Shown here: piece by piece, positions 1-8,961 of the stretch
How positions within the stretch are numbered: the stretch's first letter is position 1
Layout of the letters: each line of letters begins with the position of its first letter
NCBI GenBank assembly: GCA_902571425.1
Contig: CACGBZ010000005.1
Coordinates: forward strand, 1-64,000
DNA length: 64,000 nucleotides
Reading direction: 5' to 3'
Source: an uncultured Pelagibacteraceae bacterium
GTDB taxonomy: Bacteria > Pseudomonadota > Alphaproteobacteria > Pelagibacterales > Pelagibacteraceae
The notes under the pieces: generated by a model
What the model saw: only the letters and a program-made list of their open reading frames with translations
Told to the model about the DNA's origin: nothing
Databases searched by the model: none
Translations under genes and position numbers: made by a program

Positions 1-400
1 ATATAAACAATTGAGGCTTATTATTCGTAGTCCGCACAAATTTAATTAAATCATTTAATAATATAGACTTAGTTTTTACCTCTATATTTGACGATAAAAT
101 CTTATTTTTAATTAAAGAACTGAGCGATACTTGCGTTTTAATACTTTCTAATGCTAAAGGTCTTTTTAAAAAATATACTGTTGCACCAACTGTTTTTGCA
201 TAAATTTTTAGTTTGAAAGGATCTAGAGTAAATTTAATTTTTTTTAAATCTATATCTATCTTCTTATTTATTTGTGAAATTCTTTTTTTAATTTGATCAT
301 TAAAATTGTCTGTCTCTATACCTACAGTACTAAAGTAAACTGTCAAAATAATAAACACTGACAGAAGCAGGATAAAATATTTTAAAATATTATTTTTCAT
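1..400 (-). CDS. AsmA-like envelope protein, N-terminal fragment
   Basis: Reading leftwards from an ATG at 400, the frame stays open to the window edge, so about 133 N-terminal residues are visible and the C-terminus lies outside. Residues about 5-25 form one hydrophobic anchor (KYFILLLSVFIILTVYF), followed by a stretch rich in Lys, Ile and Asp with beta-like spacing (KIDIDLKKIKFTLDPFKLKI). This layout resembles AsmA/DUF748-type proteins, large periplasmic proteins tethered to the inner membrane and linked to lipid transport. The start overlaps the end of prfB by 11 bp, suggesting co-transcription after mrcA and prfB. The family is inferred from layout only; any bitopic periplasmic protein is an alternative. 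Confidence 0.5.
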   Translation of the reverse strand, partial: MKNNILKYFILLLSVFIILTVYFSTVGIETDNFNDQIKKRISQINKKIDIDLKKIKFTLDPFKLKIYAKTVGATVYFLKRPLALESIKTQVSLSSLIKNKILSSNIEVKTKSILLNDLIKFVRTTNNKPQLFI

Positions 401-1491
401 TTAATTTATAAAGTGATTGTTCTAAAAATTCATCGATATCACCATCTAATACTTTATCAGGACTAGTGCTTTCAAAATTAGTTCTATTATCTTTTACAAG
501 TCTGTAAGGTTGAAGAATATATGATCTAATTTGATGCCCCCACCCTATTTCAGATTTAGAACTTTCAACATTTTGATTTTCTTCCTCTCTTTTTTTAATT
601 TCATAATCGTATAATCTTGCTTTCAACATATTCATGCATGTTTCTTTATTTTTGTGTTGAGATCTTTCATTTTGACATTGAACAACAATTTTTGATGGAA
701 TATGTGTTATTCTAACTGCACTATCAGTAGTATTAACGTGTTGGCCACCTGCCCCACTAGAACGATAAGTGTCTATTCTTAAATCTTTTTCTAAAATTTC
801 TATATTTATATTTTCATCTACAACTGGATAAATCCAAACACTTGCAAAACTTGTGTGTCTTCTTGATCCAGAGTCAAATGGAGATATTCTAATTAATCTA
901 TGTATTCCAGACTCTTTTTTTAACCACCCAAAAACATAATCACCATCTATTTTAATTGTTGCAGACTTTATTCCAGCCTCATCACCTCTATGTTCACTAA
1001 TCAAACTTGATTTAAAATTTTTTTTATCAGACCATTTTAAATACATCCTTCTTAACATATCGGCCCAATCTTGACTTTCTGTACCTCCAGCTCCAGCATG
1101 TATTTCTATGTAACAATTTAAAGGGTCTGCTTCATTAGATAAAAAACATTTTATTTCATTTTTTTTAACTTCACTTCTTAAGTCTTTAATATTTTGTAGA
1201 ACTTCTTTTTGAACTTGTAAATTCTCTTCTTCAAGCGCCAGTTGATTTAAATCATCTAAATCTTTTAGTTTTTCAATATTATTGTTTAAAGAATTAGTTA
1301 AATCTTCATAAAATTTCTTTTCTTTTACTATTTTTTGAGAATTATTTTTATCTTGCCAAAAATCGGCACTCAGCATTTGTGAATTTAAAGATTGCAGTTT
1401 TGAATGGATATTGTTTTTTTCAAAGATACTCCTGTATTTTTTGATTTATCTTTTGAACCTCTTCTTTAAAACTTTGATAATTATTATCCAT
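390..1491 (-). CDS. prfB: Peptide chain release factor 2 with programmed +1 frameshift
   Basis: Terminates translation at UGA and UAA. The long frame starts only at 1376, but a short zero frame begins with ATG at 1491 (MDNNYQSFKEE...) and meets an in-frame TGA at 1422-1420 after 23 codons. The context AGGAGTATCTTTGA (1433-1420) is the classical RF2 autoregulatory site: an internal Shine-Dalgarno, a slippery CTT, then UGA. A +1 shift joins it to the long frame, giving about 366 residues, normal for RF2. The downstream part carries the RF2 tripeptide SPF (RISPFDSG) and the GGQ hydrolysis motif (GAGGQHVNTT). The ATG overlaps the mrcA stop (TAATG), so the genes are translationally coupled. Regulation: low RF2 makes the ribosome pause at UGA and shift, restoring RF2. 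Confidence 0.96.
1420..1433 (-). promoter_or_regulatory. RF2 programmed +1 frameshift site
   Basis: The minus strand reads AGGAGTATCTTTGA: an SD-like AGGAG three bases before CTT, then the in-frame stop TGA. ATG at 1491 is in frame with this TGA (codon 24), and the frame after a +1 shift is the one encoding the rest of RF2. This matches the known prfB recoding element in spacing and order. Confidence 0.93.
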
Positions 1492-3827
1492 TAGTAAAAC
1501 TTTAATATATTATTTGAATCTAATCTATCTCTATTTGTATAAAGTACTTTTCCATCAACCACATTTTCTTTTTTAAAGACCTCGATAATAGTATTCTTTG
1601 AGTTAAATTTTGCTTTTTGACCTGTGAAAGGATCAACAACCATCATCACTGTTCCTTTAGCAGCCTTAAATGGTCTTGCATCATATTTATTTACAGAATC
1701 ACTCATAAAACTTTTAAATATTGGCAAAGCAGTTTTAGATCCTGTTTCATATTTTCCTAATGGAGTTGGGTTATCTGAACCAACATACACACCAACTAGT
1801 ACATTTGAGGTAAAGCCTATAAACCAAGTATCTGTATTTTTATTAGTTGTTCCAGTTTTACCCGCAATATTTAAATTTAAGTCTTTTAGTTTTTTAGCTG
1901 TACCTCTTTGGACAACCCCTTCTAAAATTGACGTCATTTGAAAAGCTGTTTCTGGAGAAAAAATTTGCACATAGTTATTTTCAATCTTTGGATAATCGTT
2001 GGTTAAATAAGAAATTTGATCACAATTAATACATTTTCTTTTATCATTATTAAAAATAGTATTTCCCTCACTGTCTTGAATTCTATCTATCAATATTGGT
2101 TCAACAAGTTTTCCTCCATTAACAAAAACTGAATAAGCAGATGTAAGTTTTAACAAAGTTGTTTCTGCAGATCCCAAAGATATAGATAAAAGTTCTTCTG
2201 GATTATCATAAATTTTTAATGCTTTTGAAAAATTAACTATTTTCTCTACACCAAGATTTTGAGCTATTCTTACTGTCATTAAATTTCTAGATTTCTCCAA
2301 ACCTACCCTTAAAGTCGACGGCCCATAAAATTTCTTTCCATAATTTTCTGGTTTCCACATTTTTAAATCCTCTCCTTGGTCTAAAACTAGTGGCGCATCT
2401 AGTACTAATGATGTTGGTGTAAAGTTATTCTCTAAGGCTAATGCATAAACAAATGGTTTAAAAGCTGATCCGGGCTGTCTTTTAGCTTGTGTGGCTCTGT
2501 TAAACTCACTTTGTTTAAAACTAAAACCACCACTAAGCGCTAAAATTCTGCCAGTATACGGATCCATCACAACAATTCCGCCATTTACCTTTGGTAGTTG
2601 TTGTAAATTAAAAATATTTTCTTTTACATTTTTAACGTAAATTACATCACCAGGTATTAATAATTGATCAAATTCTTTCTTTGTCCAAGAAATACTCTGA
2701 TATTCTATAACACCTTTGATATTATCTTCTGTTTCTATTTCTGCTGAAAATTTATTTGTTTTTTTAACTATTGCTAATTTCCAATTGATTGAATTTTCTA
2801 ATTTATACTTTTCTAAATTTTTTTTCCATCCTGAATTGTAAACTTTATTAGTAAGTGGTCCTCTCCATCCCTTTCTTTTATCATATGATATCAATCCATC
2901 TCTAAGTGATTTTGTTGCAATTGTTTGTAAATTTAAATCTATTGGTGTATTAATATTAAAACCTTGTTTGTAAACTTTATCATATGTCAAAGTTTCAATT
3001 ACACTCTTTCTCACATCTTCAATAAAATATTGAGCATCTTCTAAATAAATTTTTTTATTTTTTTTTAAATTTATTTGCTCATCTACAAGTTTTTCATACC
3101 ATTCTAATGTTAAATAATTGTTTTCTAATAAATTTTTTAAAACTAAATTTCTTCTAAATTTTGCCACATCCAGATCTCTATACGGATTATATCTGCTTGG
3201 TGCTTTTGGCAAAGCTGCTAATAAAGCAGCTTCTGAATAACTTAAATCTTTAATAGATTTGTCAAAATATTCTAAGCTTGCAGCAGCTACTCCATATGCT
3301 CCGCTACCAAGATAAATTTGGTTAAGATAAAGTTCTAAAATTCTCTCTTTAGATAAAACTCTCTCTATTCTAAAAGCTAAAATTGCTTCTTTAATTTTTC
3401 GATTTAAACTTACTTCGTTTGTCAGTAAAAAATTTTTTGCTACCTGTTGAGTAATTGTAGACGCTCCTTCTAATCTTTTAGATGATAAAATATTTGAAAT
3501 ATTATTTATTATAGCTCTAATAACACCTTTAGCGTCAACACCTGGATGTTTGAAAAAATTTTTATCTTCGGCGGATAAAAATGCATTAATTACATTTTTT
3601 GGAATTGAATTATACGGAACAAATACTCTTTTTTCTTGAGAAAAATCAGCCACTAATTCACCGTTACCAGAGTAAACTTTGCTAGAAACAGGAGGTTTGT
3701 AATTTTTTAAAAATTTATAATCAGGTAAATCATTGGAATAAGTCCATAAGATACTTATTATCAAAATACCTGATAAAAGAATAAAAGACGTAATTAAAAT
3801 AAAGATATTTTTTAAAAATTTATTCAT
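1491..3827 (-). CDS. mrcA: Penicillin-binding protein 1A (bifunctional class A PBP)
   Basis: Polymerises and cross-links peptidoglycan in the periplasm. The 778-residue protein has an N-terminal membrane anchor (about residues 8-28). A GT51 transglycosylase domain follows, with the catalytic motif EDKNFF (Glu87) and GASTITQQ at 121-128. The transpeptidase domain has the SxxK motif S454-AF-K457, SxN (SRN, 513-515) and KTG (657-659). An OB-like insertion sits between the domains, as in PBP1a. In Alphaproteobacteria mrcA often precedes prfB, as here, where the stop and the prfB start share TAATG. Upstream is a 102-bp divergent gap shared with the RNase E gene. Confidence 0.95.
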   Translation of the reverse strand: MNKFLKNIFILITSFILLSGILIISILWTYSNDLPDYKFLKNYKPPVSSKVYSGNGELVADFSQEKRVFVPYNSIPKNVINAFLSAEDKNFFKHPGVDAKGVIRAIINNISNILSSKRLEGASTITQQVAKNFLLTNEVSLNRKIKEAILAFRIERVLSKERILELYLNQIYLGSGAYGVAAASLEYFDKSIKDLSYSEAALLAALPKAPSRYNPYRDLDVAKFRRNLVLKNLLENNYLTLEWYEKLVDEQINLKKNKKIYLEDAQYFIEDVRKSVIETLTYDKVYKQGFNINTPIDLNLQTIATKSLRDGLISYDKRKGWRGPLTNKVYNSGWKKNLEKYKLENSINWKLAIVKKTNKFSAEIETEDNIKGVIEYQSISWTKKEFDQLLIPGDVIYVKNVKENIFNLQQLPKVNGGIVVMDPYTGRILALSGGFSFKQSEFNRATQAKRQPGSAFKPFVYALALENNFTPTSLVLDAPLVLDQGEDLKMWKPENYGKKFYGPSTLRVGLEKSRNLMTVRIAQNLGVEKIVNFSKALKIYDNPEELLSISLGSAETTLLKLTSAYSVFVNGGKLVEPILIDRIQDSEGNTIFNNDKRKCINCDQISYLTNDYPKIENNYVQIFSPETAFQMTSILEGVVQRGTAKKLKDLNLNIAGKTGTTNKNTDTWFIGFTSNVLVGVYVGSDNPTPLGKYETGSKTALPIFKSFMSDSVNKYDARPFKAAKGTVMMVVDPFTGQKAKFNSKNTIIEVFKKENVVDGKVLYTNRDRLDSNNILKFY

Positions 3828-3929
3828 TTTAATTTCATTATATCTTGGAATTTGTTAAAGATATGGCAAGAAAACTAAGCAAAATTTTAAAAAAATTGAA
3901 TTATTAATGAAACTAACACTCACAAAATT

Positions 3930-5747
3930 ATGGAAAAAAATTTATATATTGATGCTTCGCATCCAGACGAAACAAGAGTTGTTCTTAAATCGGGCGAAAA
4001 TATTGAGGATTACGAATACGAGGGTTTAAAAAATAACTTAATTAAAAACAATATTTATTTAGGTAAAGTAAGTAGGATTGAACCCTCTTTACAGGCGGCC
4101 TTTGTTGATTTTGGAAGAGATAGACATGGATTTTTATCTTTTAACGATATTCAATCGGATTATTATCAAATACCAAAAGCAGATTTAGATAAAATTAAAG
4201 AAGAAGAAGAAAAGGCTAGAGAAAAACTTTCCAGAGAAGGAGAAGCTAAAGAAGAGGAAAATATTGCTGAAGGAAAATTGGAAATTGACGATCCTATAGA
4301 ACAGATATCTGAAGAACAAATAGAAGAAGATTCAAATAATAAAGAAAATATTGTTGAAAAAGAGAATTTAGGTGATGGAAAAGAAAAAAAAAATGAAAAT
4401 AGATTTAAATTTAAAAGGTATAAAATTCAGGAAGTAATTAAACCCAATCAAGTAATTCTTGTACAAGTTATAAAGGATGAAAGAGGTCAAAAAGGTGCCG
4501 CATTAAGCACATTTATTTCTATTGCAGGTAAATATATAGTTTTAATGCCTAACACCCCCAAAGGCGGAGGTATATCAAGAAAAATATTTAATCCTGCTGA
4601 TAGAAAAAAAATAAGAACAATTCTAAATGAAATTGAAATACCTAGAGAGATGGGATTAATTGTTAGAACTGCTGGAAGTAATAAAACAAAAAATGAAGTA
4701 AATGAAGATCTAACTACTTTAATAAATACTTGGGGTCAAATAAAAGAAAGCGCAATTAACTCCATTGCACCTGCATTGATACATCAAGAAAGTGAAATAA
4801 TTAAAAGAACTTTAAGAGATATGTTTGATGATAACACTCAAAACATAATTGTGGAAGGTAATGAGGGATATAAAAAAGCACAAACATTTATGAAAATGAT
4901 GATGCCTTCTAGTGTTAAAAAAGTAAAAAAATATAGAGGTAAAGTTCCATTATTTATACAAGAAAATATCGAGCAAAAATTAAATCAAATTTTCGACTCT
5001 GAAATAAAACTTAAATCAGGTGGGTACCTTGTTATAAATCCAACGGAGGCTTTAGTATCTATTGACATTAATTCTGGAAGTTCGATAAGAGGAAAAAATG
5101 TTGAAAGTACTGCATTAGATACAAATATTGAGGCTGCAGAAGAAATTGCTAGACAAATAAAAATAAGAGATTTGTCAGGTTTAATCATTATAGACTTCAT
5201 TGATATGCTAAGTTATGGAAATAGAAGATTGGTAGAAAGAAAGCTAAAAGAAAGATGTAGGTCAGATAGAGCAAGAATACAAATTGGGAGAATAAGCAAT
5301 TTTGGTCTCTTAGAGATGTCTAGACAAAGACTTAGAGAGAGTGCAATTAAATGGAAAGTTACATTAACAGACGAATCTTTCGCTCAAAAACTTTTAAAAA
5401 TTGTTGAATTAAAAGCTTTGATTAACAAAGCTAAATTTGTTGAATTAAAGGTTTGTGAAAAAATTTCAGACTTTCTTAAAGAAAATTTTGTTAACGACTT
5501 AACTTATTTTGAAAAAAAAAACAAAATAACAATAGATATTATTAGCGATAACTCTCTTATTATACCTGAATACATAATTGATATTAAAAATAAATCCAAA
5601 AAAACAATTGAATTAATTGAATATTACGAAAAATTAAAAAATTTAGAAATTCAAATAAAGGAAGACAAAATCAGTGAAAATAAAGGAAATAAAAAAATTA
5701 ATAAAAAATCATACAAGAAAAAAAGATTTTTTAAAAAAACTAAATAA
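3930..5747 (+). CDS. rne: Ribonuclease E/G family endoribonuclease
   Basis: Single-strand-specific endoribonuclease for mRNA turnover and rRNA/tRNA processing. The N-terminal S1 domain (about 35-195) is interrupted by a long acidic Glu/Lys-rich insertion (about 83-160), a common feature of alphaproteobacterial RNase E. The catalytic DNase I-like part has D379 (SIDINSG) and D422 (IIIDFIDM), which match the two metal-binding aspartates of RNase E. At 605 residues it has only a short basic tail and no long scaffold for a degradosome. After MSRQRLRES (about 463-471), where RNase E usually has the CPxC zinc-link, there are no paired cysteines. It could also be named rng. Its stop overlaps convergent thiG by 8 bp. 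Confidence 0.92.
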   Translation: MEKNLYIDASHPDETRVVLKSGENIEDYEYEGLKNNLIKNNIYLGKVSRIEPSLQAAFVDFGRDRHGFLSFNDIQSDYYQIPKADLDKIKEEEEKAREKLSREGEAKEEENIAEGKLEIDDPIEQISEEQIEEDSNNKENIVEKENLGDGKEKKNENRFKFKRYKIQEVIKPNQVILVQVIKDERGQKGAALSTFISIAGKYIVLMPNTPKGGGISRKIFNPADRKKIRTILNEIEIPREMGLIVRTAGSNKTKNEVNEDLTTLINTWGQIKESAINSIAPALIHQESEIIKRTLRDMFDDNTQNIIVEGNEGYKKAQTFMKMMMPSSVKKVKKYRGKVPLFIQENIEQKLNQIFDSEIKLKSGGYLVINPTEALVSIDINSGSSIRGKNVESTALDTNIEAAEEIARQIKIRDLSGLIIIDFIDMLSYGNRRLVERKLKERCRSDRARIQIGRISNFGLLEMSRQRLRESAIKWKVTLTDESFAQKLLKIVELKALINKAKFVELKVCEKISDFLKENFVNDLTYFEKKNKITIDIISDNSLIIPEYIIDIKNKSKKTIELIEYYEKLKNLEIQIKEDKISENKGNKKINKKSYKKKRFFKKTK

Positions 5748-6528
5748 TTCCTTTTAATGGAGATGATGGATTGCCCATTAAAGTTTTATCTATTCTTCCA
5801 GATTTAAAAGATTGCCTTCCAGCAATAACTGCATTTTTAAATGCAAGTGCCATTTCAAAAGGTTTTTTTGCTTTTGCTATAGCGGTATTTACAAGTACTC
5901 CATCACAACCTAATTCCATTGCAATTGTAGCATCTGAAGCTTGACCTAAACCAGCATCAATAATTAACGGAAGTTTGGTTTGTTTTCTAATTATTTGAAT
6001 ATTGATTTTGTTTTGAATACCTAGTCCTGACCCAATTGGTGCAGCTAAAGGCATAATAGCGTCAGCACCTGCATTTTCTAAACGCTTAGCCATTAAAGGA
6101 TCATCATTACAATAAACCATAACCCTAAAACCCTCTTTAGCGAGAACTTCCGTAGATTTTAAAGTTTCAATCATATCGGGAAATAAATTCTTTTTATCTC
6201 CTAAAACTTCTAATTTAACTAACCTCCAACCACCTATTTCTCTTGCTAATCTCAATGTTCTTAAAGCTTCTTTTGAATTAAAACATCCAGCAGTATTGGG
6301 CAAATATGTAATTTTTTTTGGATCAATATAATCCATAAGCAAAGGCTTATTTTTATCTGAAATATTAACTCTTCTTACTGCAACTGTTACGATTTCTGCT
6401 CCAGAAAGTTTAATTGCTTTTGCACACTCAGACATGCTTTTATACTTTCCTGTTCCAACAATTAATCTGGAATTAAATTTTTTATTCGCAATAATCAGAT
6501 TATCTTTTTTCAAATTAACCACCTCCAA
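5740..6528 (-). CDS. thiG: Thiazole synthase
   Basis: Forms the thiazole ring of thiamine from 1-deoxy-D-xylulose 5-phosphate, ThiS-thiocarboxylate and an imine derived from glycine or tyrosine. The 262-residue TIM-barrel protein starts with the typical RLIVGTGKY segment (21-29) and has the Schiff-base lysine in LVKLEVLG (K105), followed by the phosphate-binding loops PLAAPIGSGLG and DAGLGQ. It overlaps thiS by 14 bp and is downstream of it, so the two are co-translated. No thiC or thiE is in the window. The stop overlaps the RNase E gene. Confidence 0.96.
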   Translation of the reverse strand: MEVVNLKKDNLIIANKKFNSRLIVGTGKYKSMSECAKAIKLSGAEIVTVAVRRVNISDKNKPLLMDYIDPKKITYLPNTAGCFNSKEALRTLRLAREIGGWRLVKLEVLGDKKNLFPDMIETLKSTEVLAKEGFRVMVYCNDDPLMAKRLENAGADAIMPLAAPIGSGLGIQNKINIQIIRKQTKLPLIIDAGLGQASDATIAMELGCDGVLVNTAIAKAKKPFEMALAFKNAVIAGRQSFKSGRIDKTLMGNPSSPLKGII

Positions 6529-6733
6529 TAAAATGAACTATTTCAATTTTATCATTTTTATTTAATTTTATTTTATTAATTTTTTTTTTATCTATTATTT
6601 CTTTATTAAGCTCAATAGCTACTTTATTTAAGGGAATTTTTAGAATTTTTAACACTACAGAAAGGTTAGAATCTTGATTTATTGATTTGATTTTACCATT
6701 TATTTTAATTTTTATTTTTTTTATTTTTTTCAT
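6515..6733 (-). CDS. thiS: Sulfur carrier protein ThiS
   Basis: Small ubiquitin-fold sulfur carrier (72 residues) whose C-terminal Gly-Gly is adenylated and then thiocarboxylated to donate sulfur to ThiG. The protein ends in HFIGGG with the needed terminal GG, and has the beta-grasp pattern of the family (KIKINGKIKSI, LNKNDKIEIVHFI). It is very lysine-rich, in line with the AT-rich genome. It starts 16 bp from divergent aroQ, so promoters for both directions must lie in or overlap the coding ends. Confidence 0.93.
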   Translation of the reverse strand: MKKIKKIKIKINGKIKSINQDSNLSVVLKILKIPLNKVAIELNKEIIDKKKINKIKLNKNDKIEIVHFIGGG

Positions 6734-6749
6734 CGTATATAAATGCTGA

Positions 6750-7199
6750 ATGAATAATAAAATAATTATTATTAATGGTCCAAATCTTAATCTATTAGGA
6801 GAAAGAGAACAATCACAATATGGATCAACTACATTTGAACAACTTAAAGAAAATTGTTCTAAAAAAGGACAAGAAATTGGTCTTGATGTTGAATTTGCTC
6901 AATCCAATGTTGAAGGAGAACTTGTAAATATAATTCAAGATGCTAGGAAAAATTTTGATGGTATGATTATTAATGCCGCTGCATTTACTCATACTTCTGT
7001 GGCCATAAGAGATGCCCTAGATTTATTTAAAAAACCAATAATCGAGATACATTTATCTAATATTTATAAAAGAGAAGAATTTAGACATAAATCACTTATA
7101 AGTGGTGTCGTAACTGGAGGAATTTTTGGATTAGGTGCCGAAGGATATATTTTGGCCATAATTTCATTACAAAAGTCTTTGCAAAATGAAAATAGATAA
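6750..7199 (+). CDS. aroQ: 3-dehydroquinate dehydratase, type II
   Basis: Third step of the shikimate pathway: 3-dehydroquinate to 3-dehydroshikimate. At 149 residues it has the size and motifs of the type II dodecameric enzyme: GPNLNLLGERE (10-20), with the catalytic tyrosine in SQYGS (Y24), NAAAFTHTS, and IEIHLSN near the active-site histidine. It is first in an aroQ-accB-accC operon, an order widespread in Alphaproteobacteria, and overlaps accB by 14 bp. Confidence 0.96.
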   Translation: MNNKIIIINGPNLNLLGEREQSQYGSTTFEQLKENCSKKGQEIGLDVEFAQSNVEGELVNIIQDARKNFDGMIINAAAFTHTSVAIRDALDLFKKPIIEIHLSNIYKREEFRHKSLISGVVTGGIFGLGAEGYILAIISLQKSLQNENR

Positions 7200-7620
7200 A
7201 AAAATAATTCAGGAACTAAGTGAATATTTGAAAGAATTTAATCTTACTGAAATAGAAATAACTGAAAAAGATACAAAAATTAAAGTATCAAAAAATAATG
7301 TTTCAATTAGTAACCAGCCTCAAGTTATTTCGCCCTCAACACCCGCAATAGGTTCGCCATCTACTCAAACTCAAAATATTAAATCAGGAACTGAAATCAC
7401 CTCACCTATAATTGGAACAGCATATCATGCGCCAGAACCTGGTGCTAAAAAGTTTGTTGAGATCGGAAAAAAGATTAAAAAAGGTGATACAATAATGATT
7501 GTTGAGGCAATGAAAACAATGAACCATGTTCCTTCAACAGCAGATGGTATAGTAAAAGAAATTTGTGTTGAAGATGGTCAGCCCGTAGAATTTGGTCAAA
7601 CTATTATTATCCTTGAATAA
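7186..7620 (+). CDS. accB: Biotin carboxyl carrier protein of acetyl-CoA carboxylase
   Basis: Carries biotin between biotin carboxylase and carboxyltransferase in the first step of fatty-acid synthesis. The 144-residue protein has a short N-terminal helix region, a Pro/Ser/Thr-rich linker (about 44-65) and a C-terminal biotinyl domain with the biotinylation motif EAMKTMN (K110). It overlaps aroQ and lies 3 bp before accC. Confidence 0.97.
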   Translation: MKIDKKIIQELSEYLKEFNLTEIEITEKDTKIKVSKNNVSISNQPQVISPSTPAIGSPSTQTQNIKSGTEITSPIIGTAYHAPEPGAKKFVEIGKKIKKGDTIMIVEAMKTMNHVPSTADGIVKEICVEDGQPVEFGQTIIILE

Positions 7621-7623
7621 ATA

Positions 7624-8961
7624 ATGTTTAAAAAAATTTTAATTGCAAACCGTGGGGAAATTGCAGTTAGAATTATTAGAGCGTGTAAAGAATGGGGAAT
7701 ATCTACAGTAGCTGTTCATTCAGATGTAGATAAAGAAAGTATGCATGTTAGAATGGCTGATGAAAGTGTATGTATTGGTTCTCATCAACCTGCAAATAGT
7801 TATTTAAATATTCCAGCATTAATGTCAGCAATAGAACTTACAAATGCTGATGCTGTTCATCCTGGCTATGGTTTTCTTTCGGAAAATGCGAATTTTGCAA
7901 GAATTTTAGAAGAGAATAAAATTAATTTTATAGGAGCTTCATCAAAACATATTGAAATGATGGGTGATAAAATCCAAGCGAAAAGAATAGCTAAAGAAAA
8001 TGGATTGCCTGTTATTGAGGGCTCTGAGGGAGGAGTAAAAGATGTTTCTGAAGCAAAAGAACTATGTAAAAAAATTGGTTTTCCTGTCTTAATCAAAGCC
8101 TCAGGTGGAGGTGGAGGTAAAGGTATGAAAATAGTTTATAAAGAAGAAGAATTTGAAACGTTGTTTTCAACTGCAAAATCAGAAGCACAAAAATACTTTG
8201 GTAATGATGAAGTTTATATTGAAAAATTTTTTCAAAATCCAAGGCATATTGAGGTTCAAATATTAGCTGGAAAAAATAGAGCAGTTCACCTACACGAAAG
8301 AGATTGTTCGGTTCAAAGAAGACATCAAAAATTAATAGAAGAAACACCAAGTCCAGTTTTAAATGATGGAATAAGAAAAGATTTATTTGAAAGAACAGTC
8401 AAAATGGTTGCAAAAATAGGTTATATGGGAGCTGGGACTGTTGAATTTATATATGAAGATGGAAAATTTTATTTCCTTGAGATGAATACAAGAGTTCAAG
8501 TTGAACATCCTGTAACTGAGATGGTCACTGGTATTGATATAATTAAAGAGCAAATTTGGATTGCTTTTTCAGGAGAAACAGCCTTAAAACAAAATGATAT
8601 AAATCCTAGAGGACATGCAATTGAATGTAGAATAAATGCTGAAGATGCTAGTAAAAACTTTCAGCCTTCACCTGGAATTATAACTATGTGTCATCAACCA
8701 TCTGGATTTAGAACCAGAGTAGATGGCGCAATATTTCAAGGGTATAAGGTAACACCTTACTACGATAGTATGGTTTGTAAATTAATTTGTCATGGAAGAA
8801 ACAGAACAGAGGCTATTCAAAGAATGAATAGATCTTTAGATGAATTTGTTATTGAAGGAATAACCACAACAATACCTCTACATAAAAAATTACTAAATCA
8901 CAAAAAATTTATCAATTCAGATTTTAACGTTAGCTGGCTAGATAAAGATTCAATTGTTTAA
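7624..8961 (+). CDS. accC: Biotin carboxylase subunit of acetyl-CoA carboxylase
   Basis: ATP-dependent carboxylation of the biotin on AccB. The 445 residues match the family (about 450). The N-terminal domain begins MFKKILIANRGEIAVRII, the ATP-grasp glycine-rich loop is SGGGGGKGMK (about 160-169), and later motifs are HERDCSVQRRHQK, EMNTRVQVEHPVTE and the C-terminal INAED segment. It is the last gene of aroQ-accB-accC. Its stop shares the palindrome TTAA (8958-8961) with the convergent DUF2155 gene, so no terminator lies between them. Confidence 0.97.
   Translation: MFKKILIANRGEIAVRIIRACKEWGISTVAVHSDVDKESMHVRMADESVCIGSHQPANSYLNIPALMSAIELTNADAVHPGYGFLSENANFARILEENKINFIGASSKHIEMMGDKIQAKRIAKENGLPVIEGSEGGVKDVSEAKELCKKIGFPVLIKASGGGGGKGMKIVYKEEEFETLFSTAKSEAQKYFGNDEVYIEKFFQNPRHIEVQILAGKNRAVHLHERDCSVQRRHQKLIEETPSPVLNDGIRKDLFERTVKMVAKIGYMGAGTVEFIYEDGKFYFLEMNTRVQVEHPVTEMVTGIDIIKEQIWIAFSGETALKQNDINPRGHAIECRINAEDASKNFQPSPGIITMCHQPSGFRTRVDGAIFQGYKVTPYYDSMVCKLICHGRNRTEAIQRMNRSLDEFVIEGITTTIPLHKKLLNHKKFINSDFNVSWLDKDSIV

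Noticed and set aside
1624..1941. A 105-residue open frame on the plus strand inside mrcA
   Set aside because: It is antisense to the conserved transpeptidase domain, including the KTG region, and has no family resemblance.
3828..3929. A hidden RNA gene in the mrcA-rne divergent gap
   Set aside because: 102 bp of AT-rich DNA with no stable hairpin or tRNA-like pattern; promoters are enough to explain it.
8093..8350. A leucine/phenylalanine-rich minus-strand frame that looks like a membrane peptide inside accC
   Set aside because: It is antisense to conserved biotin carboxylase motifs; the hydrophobic look comes from AT-rich DNA.
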